Assembly (NCBI RefSeq): GCF_027213715.1
Contig: NZ_JAPWGM010000007.1
Coordinates: forward strand, 62,001 to 126,000
From: Pedobacter punctiformis
Lineage (GTDB): Bacteria; Bacteroidota; Bacteroidia; Sphingobacteriales; Sphingobacteriaceae
Length of the DNA stretch: 64,000 nucleotides
Direction of reading: 5' to 3'
Both the position numbers and the translations under genes were made by a program. Shown piece after piece: positions 1 to 8,461 of the stretch. Position 1 is the first letter of the stretch. Every line of letters starts with the position of its first letter. The notes beneath the pieces were generated by a model that saw nothing but the letters and a program-made list of their open reading frames with translations, searched no databases and had not been told where the DNA came from.

Positions 1-42
1 AATATATCGGCTGTTTCATTTCAGTTACTATTATTTGTAATA

Positions 43-70
43 CAAAGATACGAAAAAACTTTTCTAACAA
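43..70 (-). promoter_or_regulatory. Promoter reading off the left edge
   Basis: On the minus strand a TATCTTTG box (50 to 43) matches the Bacteroidota -7 consensus TAnnTTTG. A TTG (70 to 68) lies 17 bp upstream as the -33 element. It would drive a minus-strand gene beyond the left edge, divergent from the epimerase gene. Confidence 0.6.
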
Positions 71-138
71 TTATAAATAATAGCTATGAGGTTATAGTTA
101 AAACCTGCATTTTTACATTCAACAAACCTTTTAAAACG

Positions 139-546
139 ATGAACAAGATAGAACATATCGGAATTGCTGTAAAAGACCTCGATAAAGCCGTTTCCATTTA
201 CGAACAATTGTTGAATACTTCTTGCTATAAAACCGAAATGGTGGCTTCAGAATATGTAAATACAGCTTTTTTTAAAACCGGTGAAAATAAGATCGAATTG
301 CTTCAGGCTACCGCTGAAGAAAGTGCTATTGCTAAATTTGTGGAGAAGAAGGGAGAGGGGATTCATCATATTGCCTTTGCTGTAGATGATATTCTTGCTG
401 AAATGGAACGTTTAAAGGCAAATGGCTTTGTTTTATTAAATGAAGTGCCAAAAAAAGGCGCAGATAATAAAATGGTTTGTTTCGTTCACCCTAAAAATAC
501 AAATGGTGTTTTAATTGAACTTTGTCAGGAAATTAAGTGGACATAA
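139..546 (+). CDS. mce: Methylmalonyl-CoA epimerase (VOC family)
   Basis: This enzyme interconverts (2R)- and (2S)-methylmalonyl-CoA between propionyl-CoA carboxylase and methylmalonyl-CoA mutase, in the cytoplasm. At 135 residues it is a typical length for the family. It has the two-repeat VOC layout, with a first module opening at HIGIAV and a second at IHHIAF. The likely metal ligands are His6, Gln56, His76 or His77, and Glu127, placed as in characterised epimerases. The ATG start puts the first beta strand directly at the N terminus, as is normal for this family. It stands alone on the plus strand, 166 bp from the next gene. Another VOC function is possible, but the overall sequence is typical of the epimerase. 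Confidence 0.9.
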   Translation: MNKIEHIGIAVKDLDKAVSIYEQLLNTSCYKTEMVASEYVNTAFFKTGENKIELLQATAEESAIAKFVEKKGEGIHHIAFAVDDILAEMERLKANGFVLLNEVPKKGADNKMVCFVHPKNTNGVLIELCQEIKWT

Positions 547-712
547 TTATAAAATCAGTAATAAGCTTTTGCTTTTTGGAAGTTAACGGATTGTGATTCT
601 TTTTGTTATACTTTAAACTACTCTTACTGCCAATGAAAAAATTGGCATTCATACTATCGGGTTTAAATACAAAGAACTTGTTTCTGACGTAAAAAAATAT
701 TTTAACAAAAAA

Positions 713-1006
713 ATGAGTGATATTCAATCGCTAATCAAAATTATCAGTAAAGATTTCGATTTAGAAGAACATCTTTCAGAAAATCAGTTGCGTGAGGCTA
801 TGGTTGATGCTTTTGCCTACCTGGTCGATAATGATTTTCCTAAACTGATCCAAATCTTATATAAAGCAGATGTTGATCAGTATAAATTAAAAGAATTATT
901 AGAAAACAGTACAGGTTTAAGCTCTGCAGAAATTATTGCAGATGCTTATATTAATCGTCAACTCGCTAAAATTGAAACCTGGAAAAAGTATAGCAAGCCT
1001 CACTAA
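713..1006 (+). CDS. Conserved small helical protein of unknown function
   Basis: This 97-residue protein has no signal peptide or membrane segment. It looks almost entirely alpha-helical and ends in a basic tail (KKYSKPH). I do not recognise a named domain. The frame is open for about 32 codons upstream of the chosen ATG but contains no ATG, GTG or TTG there, so 713 is the only sensible start. Its stop codon lies inside the left arm of a strong terminator hairpin, which supports it as a real expressed gene. Confidence 0.65.
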   Translation: MSDIQSLIKIISKDFDLEEHLSENQLREAMVDAFAYLVDNDFPKLIQILYKADVDQYKLKELLENSTGLSSAEIIADAYINRQLAKIETWKKYSKPH

Positions 1007-1033
1007 CAATTATTTTTGTTATTAGTGAGGCTT
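995..1033. terminator. Bidirectional terminator between convergent genes
   Basis: The perfect 12-bp arms (995-1006 and 1022-1033) enclose a 15-nt AT-rich loop. T or A runs lie on both sides, so it can serve the small plus-strand gene and the minus-strand DUF4377/META gene. Confidence 0.85.
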
Positions 1034-1038
1034 TAATT

Positions 1039-1746
1039 TTATTTATCTAAAGGTGCCATACCAAACATGAATACCAGTTTATTGTCCTGATAAAAATTTA
1101 AGGTTTGATCGGCTACATCATATTTAAAGCTATGGTTGGACAATAATTTTAAAAATTCATTTTCCAGTTTGCTTTTATCACCATCTATGCAAGCCATCAT
1201 GGTACTTGCAATATTTTTAAAGGTAATTTGATCATCTTTTAACTCGAAACCACCAAAAATCCGATTACAACCGCCTGAACCACTCATTGTATTTTTATCA
1301 CTTTGGAAAGTTAAATAAGCAGTAGAATTTGTTAAGGTAACCCCATTCATTTGGATTAATTTCCAGTTGTGTTTTGTTACAAAAGTCCAGCTATCCGGTT
1401 TTTTTGTGAAAATTTGTGTTTTAGTAATTACTTTTTTCAATTTATAGGTATATGCAGAAGCATCAGCCGGAACATTTTTCCTTTTGGTTCTGGTTACATC
1501 AATTACATACCTAAAGCCCGGTTTATAATCAAAGCCTGAAATTTGACTATAGAAAAATTCCCAATTTTTACTGTTTTTGTATTTTACCTGGAAACAAGTT
1601 TGAGGTGCTACGCCGGTGCAGTCAGCTTGCTCTTCTTTAACGGTCAATCTGATGGTATCCGCTTTTGCACCAATAGAAATGCTGATCAATACAATAACGG
1701 AGAGGGCTAATTTATACGTTGATTTTAAATTTAATAATGATTTCAT
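1039..1746 (-). CDS. Secreted DUF4377-META domain protein
   Basis: This exported two-domain protein has an N-terminal signal peptide (hydrophobic stretch LALSVIVLISISIG, cleavage near AKA/DT). A DUF4377-like domain follows, with the hallmark W-x-F-x(5)-I-x-GF-x-Y-x-PG-x-Y pattern and paired Cys near its start. A C-terminal META (HslJ-like) domain has WKLIQMNG, the GCNR motif and TMMAC. META domains occur in heat-shock/novobiocin-resistance protein HslJ and in protease inhibitors; the function here is unknown. An in-frame ATG exists 21 codons upstream (1809), but the start at 1746 puts the signal peptide at the N terminus and has AAAGAAA just before it. It is convergent with the preceding small gene. 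Confidence 0.75.
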   Translation of the reverse strand: MKSLLNLKSTYKLALSVIVLISISIGAKADTIRLTVKEEQADCTGVAPQTCFQVKYKNSKNWEFFYSQISGFDYKPGFRYVIDVTRTKRKNVPADASAYTYKLKKVITKTQIFTKKPDSWTFVTKHNWKLIQMNGVTLTNSTAYLTFQSDKNTMSGSGGCNRIFGGFELKDDQITFKNIASTMMACIDGDKSKLENEFLKLLSNHSFKYDVADQTLNFYQDNKLVFMFGMAPLDK

Positions 1747-1851
1747 TTTCTTTGTGTTTTTATAAGGATGTAAAATTTGTTTGTTTTCCATAACATAATT
1801 TATGCCCAATAGAAGAGGGCATCAATTATTTTTTATTAAAAGTATTTGATG

Positions 1852-1883
1852 TTTGATTTTTATAAAATATTTCAATACATTTG
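1852..1883 (+). promoter_or_regulatory. Promoter of the L31 gene
   Basis: TTTG (1852-1855), a 20-bp spacer and TACATTTG (1876-1883) match the Bacteroidota sigma-70 promoter exactly. It predicts a 5' leader of about 110 nt before rpmE2. Confidence 0.8.
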
Positions 1884-1887
1884 CATC

Positions 1888-1997
1888 CTCTAAAATAGAG
1901 GTAGAAAGACTAATAGGAAATGTCATAAGCGTTGTTGCCAGCAAATTGCAAGAATGTTCTTGATGCTTTCACATAAATAACTAAAATAATATTTCAA
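1888..1997 (+). promoter_or_regulatory. Long 5' leader of rpmE2
   Basis: The leader of about 110 nt contains a short hairpin (CAAGA/TCTTG at 1949-1962) and no convincing ORF. Ribosomal-protein mRNAs often carry autoregulatory leaders. I cannot match this one to a named family. Confidence 0.35.
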
Positions 1998-2246
1998 ATG
2001 AAAAAAGATTTGCACCCAACAAGCTACAGACCAGTTGTTTTCAAAGATATGTCTAACGAATATGCTTTTTTAACAAAATCTTGTGTAGAGACTAAAGAGA
2101 CTATCAAATGGGAAGATGGTAACGAGTATCCTCTTTATAAATTAGAGATTTCTCACACATCACACCCTTTTTATACTGGTAAAATGAAATTGGTTGATAC
2201 TGCAGGACGTATCGATAAATTCAAAAACCGTTACGCTAAGAAATAA
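1998..2246 (+). CDS. rpmE2: 50S ribosomal protein L31 type B
   Basis: L31 is a peripheral component of the large ribosomal subunit that bridges to the small subunit. The 82-residue protein starts [15 protein letters not shown] and lacks the zinc-binding CxxC pair of type A L31. It therefore belongs to the type B (zinc-independent) form usual in Bacteroidota. The C terminus is basic (KFKNRYAKK), as expected for an rRNA binder. It has its own promoter and terminator, so it is monocistronic. Confidence 0.96.
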   Translation: MKKDLHPTSYRPVVFKDMSNEYAFLTKSCVETKETIKWEDGNEYPLYKLEISHTSHPFYTGKMKLVDTAGRIDKFKNRYAKK

Positions 2247-2271
2247 TTTTAGCTACAAAAAGTATTTTTTG

Positions 2272-2310
2272 AAGTCCCTTTGCCAAAAGCATCGGGACTT
2301 TTTTTATTTT
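2272..2310 (+). terminator. Terminator after rpmE2
   Basis: The 7-bp arms AAGTCCC (2272-2278) and GGGACTT (2294-2300) are followed by a T-rich tract, an intrinsic terminator. Confidence 0.85.
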
Positions 2311-2312
2311 TG
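2279..2312 (+). promoter_or_regulatory. Promoter of the GlmU-like gene, overlapping the terminator
   Basis: TTTG (2279-2282) lies 22 bp before TATTTTTG (2305-2312), an exact -7 match. The box ends 6 nt before the ATG at 2319, so the transcript would be leaderless or nearly so. The terminator's T-tract doubles as the promoter. Confidence 0.5.
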
Positions 2313-2318
2313 TAGCTT

Positions 2319-3494
2319 ATGACAATCAATCTGTTTGATGATTCCAGTTGGAAATCATTACGTCCGCTTACTTTTACCAGGCCGGTAGCCGATCTACGAA
2401 TCGGTATTTTAACCATAGCCGAAAAGTGGGCCAAATATCTAAATGCCGATTTTGGCTTTGTTACCCAGGATTATCTTACCGCTAAATATCCTTCAGCGCA
2501 AACTGCTGATATTTTTATAAATGGTTCCGTTTGCCCTGATGAAGGTTTGTTAGAGGCTATTACAGCTTTGAAAAATGGTGAAGTTTTAATTCAGAATGAT
2601 TTGATTCTGGCTTACAAAACAGAACCATCATCAAAACATAGTTTAGAACTTGCCAAAACGTTAAAACCAATAGCATATACTTCGAAATTTATTCACATTG
2701 TTTATCCGGATAATATTTTCAGTTTTAATGGTGAAGAATTAAGAAAAGATTTTGCACTGCTCACCAAAGGCCGTTCGTCTGCAAAATTAAGCTCAACCAA
2801 TACTTTTTTAGGAGATAATATTTTTGTTGAAGAAGGTGCGGAAGCAGAATGCTCTATTTTTAACAGCAAACAAGGACCAATTTATCTTGGAAAAAACAGC
2901 CAGGTTTGGGAAGGTAGTATCATCAGAGGTTCTTTTGCCCTTTGCGAAGGTTCTTCAGTTAAAATGGGTGGTAAAATTTATCCAAATACAACAATCGGAC
3001 CTTTTAGCCGTGTTGGTGGCGAAATTAATAATGCGGTAATTTGGGGGTATTCTTCAAAAGGTCACGAAGGTTATTTAGGCAATGCGGTATTAGGTCAGTG
3101 GTGTAATATTGGGGCAGACAGCAATAATTCGAACCTCAAAAATAATTATGCAGAAGTTAAGCTTTGGGATTATGAACAAGAGGGTTTCCGTAAAACAGGT
3201 TTGCAATTTTGCGGGTTAATTATGGCCGATCATGCTAAATGCGGCATTAACACCATGTTTAATACAGGGACGGTTGCAGGGGTAAGTGCTAATGTTTTTG
3301 GTGCAGGTTTTCCACGCAATTTTATCCCTGATTTTGCCTGGGGCGGTGTGCACGGTTTCGAAGTGTACAGTCTGAATAAAATGTTTGAAACTGCAGAAAA
3401 GGTTTACGAAAGACGTAATTTGCAATTCGACGACAAAGAAAGAGATATTTTAAATAAAGTATTTGAAATGACCTCGACACATCGTCACTTTTAA
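2319..3494 (+). CDS. GlmU-like sugar nucleotidyltransferase
   Basis: This 391-residue cytoplasmic protein has a nucleotidyltransferase-like N-terminal region opening LFDDSSWKSLRPLTFTRP. Its C-terminal half (roughly residues 160-350) has the repetitive hydrophobic hexad pattern of a left-handed beta helix (for example PIYLGKNSQVWEGSIIRG, SSVKMGGKIYPNTTIG). The arrangement resembles GlmU, the bifunctional UDP-GlcNAc pyrophosphorylase/acetyltransferase. It is a divergent Bacteroidota-specific version, so the true sugar substrate is uncertain. It lies 44 bp upstream of tpiA and may be co-transcribed with tpiA and prmA. Confidence 0.8.
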   Translation: MTINLFDDSSWKSLRPLTFTRPVADLRIGILTIAEKWAKYLNADFGFVTQDYLTAKYPSAQTADIFINGSVCPDEGLLEAITALKNGEVLIQNDLILAYKTEPSSKHSLELAKTLKPIAYTSKFIHIVYPDNIFSFNGEELRKDFALLTKGRSSAKLSSTNTFLGDNIFVEEGAEAECSIFNSKQGPIYLGKNSQVWEGSIIRGSFALCEGSSVKMGGKIYPNTTIGPFSRVGGEINNAVIWGYSSKGHEGYLGNAVLGQWCNIGADSNNSNLKNNYAEVKLWDYEQEGFRKTGLQFCGLIMADHAKCGINTMFNTGTVAGVSANVFGAGFPRNFIPDFAWGGVHGFEVYSLNKMFETAEKVYERRNLQFDDKERDILNKVFEMTSTHRHF

Positions 3495-3538
3495 TTAATA
3501 AAGAATAAAAAAATATAAGCAATCCATAAATCAGAATC

Positions 3539-4300
3539 ATGAGAAAAAAAATAGTAGCCGGTAACTGGAAAATGAATTTAGATTATAACGAAGGCATTTC
3601 GTTGTTCAGTGAAATTGTAAATATGGTTAAAGATGAACGCAAAGGCGATCAACTGGCTATTATTTGCTCACCATTTATTCATTTAAACAGTTTAGTGAAA
3701 TTGGGTGGTAACGATGTTAAAATCGGTGCGCAAAATATTCACGATAAAGAAAGTGGTGCTTATACCGGCGAAATTTCGGCTAAAATGGTAAAATCTGTTG
3801 GTGCTGAATATGTTATTTTAGGTCACTCAGAACGCAGACAATATTTTGCTGAAAGCAATGAGTTATTAGCCGCGAAAACTAAAATTGCTTTAGCTCATGG
3901 CTTAACTCCAATTTTTTGTATTGGCGAAACACTGGATGAGCGTAACAATGGCAGCTATTACGAAGTGCTTAAAAAACAACTGGTAGAAGGTGTTTTCAGC
4001 TTAAGTGATGCAGATTTTTCTAAAATCGTAATTGCTTATGAGCCTGTTTGGGCTATTGGAACCGGTTTAACAGCTTCTCCTGAGCAAGCACAAGATATTC
4101 ATGCATTTATCCGTTCAGAAATTGAAGCCAACTACGGTTTTAATATTGCGGATGACACCACAATTTTATACGGTGGAAGTTGTAATCCGGCAAACGCAGC
4201 TAGTTTGTTTGCACAAAAAGATATTGATGGTGGTTTAATTGGTGGTGCATCATTGAAATCACGTGATTTTACAGACATTATTAAAGCTTTTAACAGCTAA
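3539..4300 (+). CDS. tpiA: Triosephosphate isomerase
   Basis: This glycolytic enzyme interconverts dihydroxyacetone phosphate and glyceraldehyde-3-phosphate. The 253-residue TIM barrel shows all the catalytic residues: Asn9 and Lys11 in AGNWKMN, the electrophilic His96 in LGHSERR, and the general base Glu168 in [10 protein letters not shown]. The phosphate-binding GGS near the C terminus is also present. The stop codon overlaps the next start as TAATG, indicating translational coupling to prmA. Confidence 0.98.
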   Translation: MRKKIVAGNWKMNLDYNEGISLFSEIVNMVKDERKGDQLAIICSPFIHLNSLVKLGGNDVKIGAQNIHDKESGAYTGEISAKMVKSVGAEYVILGHSERRQYFAESNELLAAKTKIALAHGLTPIFCIGETLDERNNGSYYEVLKKQLVEGVFSLSDADFSKIVIAYEPVWAIGTGLTASPEQAQDIHAFIRSEIEANYGFNIADDTTILYGGSCNPANAASLFAQKDIDGGLIGGASLKSRDFTDIIKAFNS

Positions 4301-5139
4301 TGCAATACATTAAAGCAATATTTACTTTCGATAATATTGAAGAATATCAGCAGGATTTGCTTATTGCAGATCTTGCTGATTTAGGTTTTGATACTTTCGA
4401 AGATAGTGATAAAGGGTTCACGGCCTTCGTAATTAAGGATAATTTTGAAGAATCGGCATTAAAGGATATCTTATCCGTTCATGCTGAGTATTTTACGGCA
4501 GCGTATACGTTGGAAAATGTTGCCGATGAAAACTGGAATGCCGAATGGGAAAAGAATTTTAGTCCCTTGATTATTGATGATATATGTTATGTGAGGGCAA
4601 CTTTTCATGCACCTCAGCCGTCTTATCCTTACGAGATTATAATTGATCCCAAAATGGCTTTTGGCACCGGGCATCATCAAACCACAACCATGATGATGCA
4701 GTATATCCTGGCTACCGATATTAAAAACAGAGTTATTCTTGATATGGGCTGCGGAACAGGGATTTTGGCCATTTTAGCTGCTAAATTGGGCGCTAAGAGA
4801 CTTGTTGCAATCGATTATGATGAAATCTGTTACGAAAGTACAGTAGAAAACGCAGCATTAAACCACATTGAGAATTTAACAGCTTTATGTGGAAGCAAAG
4901 AAGCTATTCCTGATGATCATTTTGATCTGATTTTTGCAAATATTAACCGCAATATTCTGTTAGATCAAATTCAACGCTATGCTGAGGTTTTAAAAGTGGA
5001 AGGGAAAATTTTTTTCAGTGGTTTTTACCTCGAACCAGATTTACAAATGATTAAAGATGAATGTGCTAAATTTAATATTCAATACCTGGATCATATGCAA
5101 AACGGGGATTGGGTAGCCGCTCAGTTTGAGAAAAAGTAA
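4300..5139 (+). CDS. prmA: Ribosomal protein L11 methyltransferase
   Basis: PrmA uses S-adenosylmethionine to methylate ribosomal protein L11. The 279-residue protein has a Rossmann-type methyltransferase domain in its C-terminal half. Motif I is ILDMGCGTGILAILAAKLGA and the acidic motif II is VAIDYDE. The catalytic-region motif ANINRNIL occupies the place of the family's NI(L/N)xxxL segment. The N-terminal substrate-recognition region is present, including the typical segment WNAEWEKNFSPL. It overlaps tpiA by one base. Confidence 0.95.
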   Translation: MQYIKAIFTFDNIEEYQQDLLIADLADLGFDTFEDSDKGFTAFVIKDNFEESALKDILSVHAEYFTAAYTLENVADENWNAEWEKNFSPLIIDDICYVRATFHAPQPSYPYEIIIDPKMAFGTGHHQTTTMMMQYILATDIKNRVILDMGCGTGILAILAAKLGAKRLVAIDYDEICYESTVENAALNHIENLTALCGSKEAIPDDHFDLIFANINRNILLDQIQRYAEVLKVEGKIFFSGFYLEPDLQMIKDECAKFNIQYLDHMQNGDWVAAQFEKK

Positions 5140-5225
5140 TTATTAAATTTTGAAGGAGTGGGTTTGGTTTTATTGCCGTTTTAAATTCACTTATTCATCA
5201 TTCCATCATTCAATAGTTAGAAAAA

Positions 5226-6578
5226 ATGCGTGTACATTTTATAGCAATTGCAGGTAGTGCAATGCACAATTTGGCAATTGCCTTACATAAAAAAGGCTAT
5301 CAGGTTACAGGTTCGGATGATGTAATCTTCGAACCCGCTAAATCAAGACTGGATAAATATGGCATTCTCCCGGCGGAACTTGGTTGGGACGAAAACCGGA
5401 TTACTGAAGATATAGATGTAATTATTCTGGGTATGCACGCCCGGATTGATAATCCCGAACTGTTAAAAGCACAGGAACTTGGCTTAAAAATCTATTCTTA
5501 TCCTGAATATATTTACGAACAAAGCAAAGATAAACTACGGGTTGTTATTGGTGGTAGTCATGGTAAAACCACCATTACCAGTATGATTTTGCATGTTTTA
5601 AATTTTTATAACCGCGAATTTGATTATCTGGTAGGCGCACAGCTTGCCGGTTTTGAAACGATGGTTAAAGTTACGCATGAGGCACCCGTAATGATTATTG
5701 AGGGAGATGAATATTTAGCTTCACCGATAGACAGAAGACCAAAATTCCATCTTTATAAAGCCAATGTGGCCGTAATTAGTGGTATTGCCTGGGATCATAT
5801 TAATGTGTTTCCAACTTATGCAGACTATATCAATCAGTTTGATTTGTTTATAAATACAATTGAACCTGATGGCACACTGATTTATTGTAAGGCAGATCAG
5901 GATTTGAATGAAATTGTTGAACATTCAACAGCGGCGGTACAGAAAATTGGTTACGCAATTCCGGAACATGAAATTAAAAATGGCATTACTTATTTACTGC
6001 CTGAACATACAGCATTGATGGTTTTTGGAGATCATAACCTGATGAATTTGAATGCAGCTAAATTAGTTTGTGCACAACTTAACATTACTGACACCGAATT
6101 TAATGAAGCTATTTCTTCGTTTAAGGGTGCAGCTAAACGTTTAGAAGTAATTTCTGCAGATGACCTGACAAACGTTTATAAAGATTTTGCACATTCGCCG
6201 TCAAAGCTTAAAGCAACGATAGAAGCCGTTAAATCTCAGTTTACAGATCGTAAATTGGTTGCTTGTATCGAACTGCATACTTTTAGTAGTTTGAATAAAG
6301 ATTTTTTGCAGGAATATGCCGGAAGCATGGACATGGCTGATGAAGCAATCGTGTTTATAGATTTAAAGAGTTTTGAGCAAAAGCGAATGGAACCTTTTAC
6401 GGAAGATGATGTACAAAAGGCTTTTTCAAATCCTGATTTGAAATTCTTTAATGATGCATCAAAGCTGAAAGCTTATTTATTAAGTATCAATTATAAAAAT
6501 GCCAACTTATTAATGATGAGTTCAGGAAATTATGCTGGCTTTGATTTACCCGAGCTGGCGACAGAATTGAAAAGATAA
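5226..6578 (+). CDS. mpl: UDP-N-acetylmuramate:tripeptide ligase Mpl
   Basis: Mpl is a peptidoglycan recycling enzyme of the Mur ligase family. It attaches the recovered L-Ala-gamma-D-Glu-meso-DAP tripeptide directly to UDP-MurNAc using ATP. The 450-residue protein has an N-terminal Rossmann-type UDP-binding domain (HFIAIAGSAMHNLAIAL), the ATP loop GGSHGKTT near residues 108-115, and a central EGDEY acid motif. A C-terminal Mur domain contains YKDFAHSPSK. MurC has a similar layout, but the N-terminal AGSAMHNLA and the EGDEY/HSP motifs fit Mpl better. The next gene, an XRE regulator, follows after 15 bp. Confidence 0.93.
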   Translation: MRVHFIAIAGSAMHNLAIALHKKGYQVTGSDDVIFEPAKSRLDKYGILPAELGWDENRITEDIDVIILGMHARIDNPELLKAQELGLKIYSYPEYIYEQSKDKLRVVIGGSHGKTTITSMILHVLNFYNREFDYLVGAQLAGFETMVKVTHEAPVMIIEGDEYLASPIDRRPKFHLYKANVAVISGIAWDHINVFPTYADYINQFDLFINTIEPDGTLIYCKADQDLNEIVEHSTAAVQKIGYAIPEHEIKNGITYLLPEHTALMVFGDHNLMNLNAAKLVCAQLNITDTEFNEAISSFKGAAKRLEVISADDLTNVYKDFAHSPSKLKATIEAVKSQFTDRKLVACIELHTFSSLNKDFLQEYAGSMDMADEAIVFIDLKSFEQKRMEPFTEDDVQKAFSNPDLKFFNDASKLKAYLLSINYKNANLLMMSSGNYAGFDLPELATELKR

Positions 6579-6593
6579 TTTCTGTTTCTGAAC

Positions 6594-6914
6594 ATGAAGA
6601 GCATTGGTCAAAATATTAAAAAAAGCAGAGTCGCCCTTGGATTGAGCCAGGCTGATGCGGCTAAAAAACTTAATATTTCAACGCCGGGATTTTGCAAAAT
6701 TGAAACCGGACAAACTGATTTAAATGTTTCCAGATTGCTTCAAATTGCAAAGACATTTAAAGTTCCGGTGATGGAATTACTTTGTGGTAAACAGGAAGAA
6801 TCTAATTCTTCAGAAGAAATTATTACTTTAAGACAAGATATTCTTGAAAAAGAAGAAGAGATCAATAAACTTAGAAAAAAGGTTATTGATCTCTACGATA
6901 AATTGGGTATGTGA
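6594..6914 (+). CDS. XRE-family regulator with coiled-coil tail
   Basis: This 106-residue DNA-binding protein has a helix-turn-helix XRE domain at about residues 4-62 (IGQNIKKSRVALGLSQADAAKKL, then ISTPGFCKIETGQTDLNVSRL). A short coiled coil (about 75-105, EEIITLRQDILEKEEEINKLRKK) probably mediates dimerisation. It starts 15 bp after mpl on the same strand and is probably co-transcribed. Its targets cannot be inferred. Confidence 0.85.
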   Translation: MKSIGQNIKKSRVALGLSQADAAKKLNISTPGFCKIETGQTDLNVSRLLQIAKTFKVPVMELLCGKQEESNSSEEIITLRQDILEKEEEINKLRKKVIDLYDKLGM

Positions 6915-6987
6915 GGGTTCCACCTGCTGGCAAGCCTAACATCATGCTATTGACAATAAGCTATTGAAATAAATTCAGCCCGACGAC

Positions 6988-8106
6988 TTAAAATAATTTT
7001 CGCATGGTTAAGTGTTTTTTGCCAAATGTAGCACCCGTAGCTTTATGGATGGCAATCATTTGTTCATTAAAATCGCCAACCCAGCTTAATTCAAGCTCTT
7101 TATATTGATTTTTTGGTAATACATATTCGCCCAACTGAATAAACAGTACAGATTCTAAGCCGTGTTTCTGGAATTTTGGTTTCGTACCCATCACAATGGC
7201 CCTCATACGGGTTACACCAAGCCAGCGCCGGTAAGCAAACTTTAATTTTTCAACAAGGCCAAGTTTACCATTAAAACCTTTAATCATTTGGTTTGCATCC
7301 GGAATAAGTACCACAAATGAAGCCGGTTCGCCATTAAAGTAAGCAAACTGGATTAAATGTTCATCCATAATGGGTTCCATACTTTTAAAACTTTCCTGCA
7401 GGGTTTCCTTTTTAATCGGTACAAAATTTTCAAAATCCTGCCAACCATCATTGTAAATTTCCATTAAATCAGAAATGTATTTGTCGGCATTCTTTTTATT
7501 AAAGTATTCAAAGGTGTAACCAGGTTTTTTTCTCACCCAATTGGCAATCTTTGTAAAACGTTCAGGAAAAGGAATGGTTAAGTTAATGTGGTTGGTTAAC
7601 TGCTCGTATTCGGTTTTAAAGCCATAATTTTCGAACAATTTTTGATAGTAAGGAAAATTATAGTTCATGCCGAAAGATGGTGGCGTAAAACCTTCAACCA
7701 ATAAACCCCAAAAACTATCGTTTTCTCCGAAGTTAATAGGGCCGTCCATGGCCTTCATTCCATTTTCTATTAACCAGGCTTTTGCGGTGTCAAAAAGCAG
7801 GGTAGAGGCTTTTAAATCATCAATAGATTCAAAAAAACCAATTCCTCCGGTTGGCTGCTCATAATTAAATGCTTTTTTCTCGTTAATAAATGCTGCAATA
7901 CGACCAATTAAGTTTCCGGCCTCGTCTTTTAAAACCCAACGGGTACATTTACCGTGTTTAAAGAAAGGATTTTTGTTCGGATTAAAAACATTTTCAATCT
8001 CAGCGTCTAAGGGACAAATCCAGTTTTTATCGTTTTGGTAGAGCGTTTTAGCAGTGTTTAAAAAGTCTGTTTTTAAAGATGGAGTACTTACAGCTATAAT
8101 TTGCAT
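6988..8106 (-). CDS. GNAT-superfamily acyltransferase-like protein
   Basis: This 372-residue cytoplasmic protein has a GNAT-like fold in two parts. The N-terminal half contains GRIAAFINEKKAFNYEQPTGGIGFFES, a typical GNAT strand-loop pattern. The C-terminal half contains FAYFNGEPASFVVLIPD and ends ELSWVGDFNEQMIAIHKATGATFGKKHLTMRK, the usual closing segment. It resembles the large uncharacterised YghO-like family of Bacteroidota. The substrate is unknown. It is a single gene, downstream on the minus strand of the acidic small protein and separated from it by a terminator. Confidence 0.7.
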   Translation of the reverse strand: MQIIAVSTPSLKTDFLNTAKTLYQNDKNWICPLDAEIENVFNPNKNPFFKHGKCTRWVLKDEAGNLIGRIAAFINEKKAFNYEQPTGGIGFFESIDDLKASTLLFDTAKAWLIENGMKAMDGPINFGENDSFWGLLVEGFTPPSFGMNYNFPYYQKLFENYGFKTEYEQLTNHINLTIPFPERFTKIANWVRKKPGYTFEYFNKKNADKYISDLMEIYNDGWQDFENFVPIKKETLQESFKSMEPIMDEHLIQFAYFNGEPASFVVLIPDANQMIKGFNGKLGLVEKLKFAYRRWLGVTRMRAIVMGTKPKFQKHGLESVLFIQLGEYVLPKNQYKELELSWVGDFNEQMIAIHKATGATFGKKHLTMRKLF

Positions 8107-8123
8107 GGGCAGAGTTAAAAATT

Positions 8124-8157
8124 AAAAAGCATCCTACCAAGCGGGCGGATGCTTTTT
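8124..8157 (-). terminator. Terminator after the acidic small protein gene
   Basis: Arms 8124-8134 and 8147-8157 (AAAAAGCATCC and its complement) form an 11-bp stem with T-runs on both strands. It lies just downstream of the minus-strand gene at 8179-8373. Confidence 0.85.
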
Positions 8158-8178
8158 CAAATATATAAGTTTTAAATA

Positions 8179-8373
8179 TTAATAATCGTCGTCATCATCA
8201 TCAAAATTGTCGAAGTTGTCAAGATCATCCAATGGAAGATCAAAGTCATCGTCGTCGTCATCCTGAGGCTTCTTTTTTGTTGTTTGAACCTCATCATCAT
8301 CTTCTAATTCATCTTGATCATCTACCTGTTTCTTGGTAGTTGGTTTTGCTGGGGATTTCTTTGGGGCTTTCAT
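8179..8373 (-). CDS. Highly acidic small protein
   Basis: This 64-residue protein has a basic N-terminal third (KAPKKSPAKPTTKK) and an acidic remainder dominated by Asp, ending FDNFDDDDDDY. It has no predicted fold, signal or membrane segment and is probably intrinsically disordered. The charge segregation resembles disordered acidic tails that bind basic proteins or nucleic-acid-binding partners, but no function can be assigned. A following terminator and a conserved-looking start support it as a real gene. Confidence 0.6.
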   Translation of the reverse strand: MKAPKKSPAKPTTKKQVDDQDELEDDDEVQTTKKKPQDDDDDDFDLPLDDLDNFDNFDDDDDDY

Positions 8374-8461
8374 TACACAAAAATAAAAATTGCTTTTATA
8401 GTTTAAAAATACAAAAAAACTTTTTTTAATAACAATCTGGATGCAAACAAATTAAAATATT

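Noticed and set aside
533..727. 64-codon minus-strand ORF between mce and the next gene
   Set aside because: Low-complexity AT-rich translation, overlapping both neighbouring genes, with no start signal.
2824..3039. Alternate-frame ORF inside the GlmU-like gene
   Set aside because: It overlaps the beta-helix coding region fully and has no independent support.
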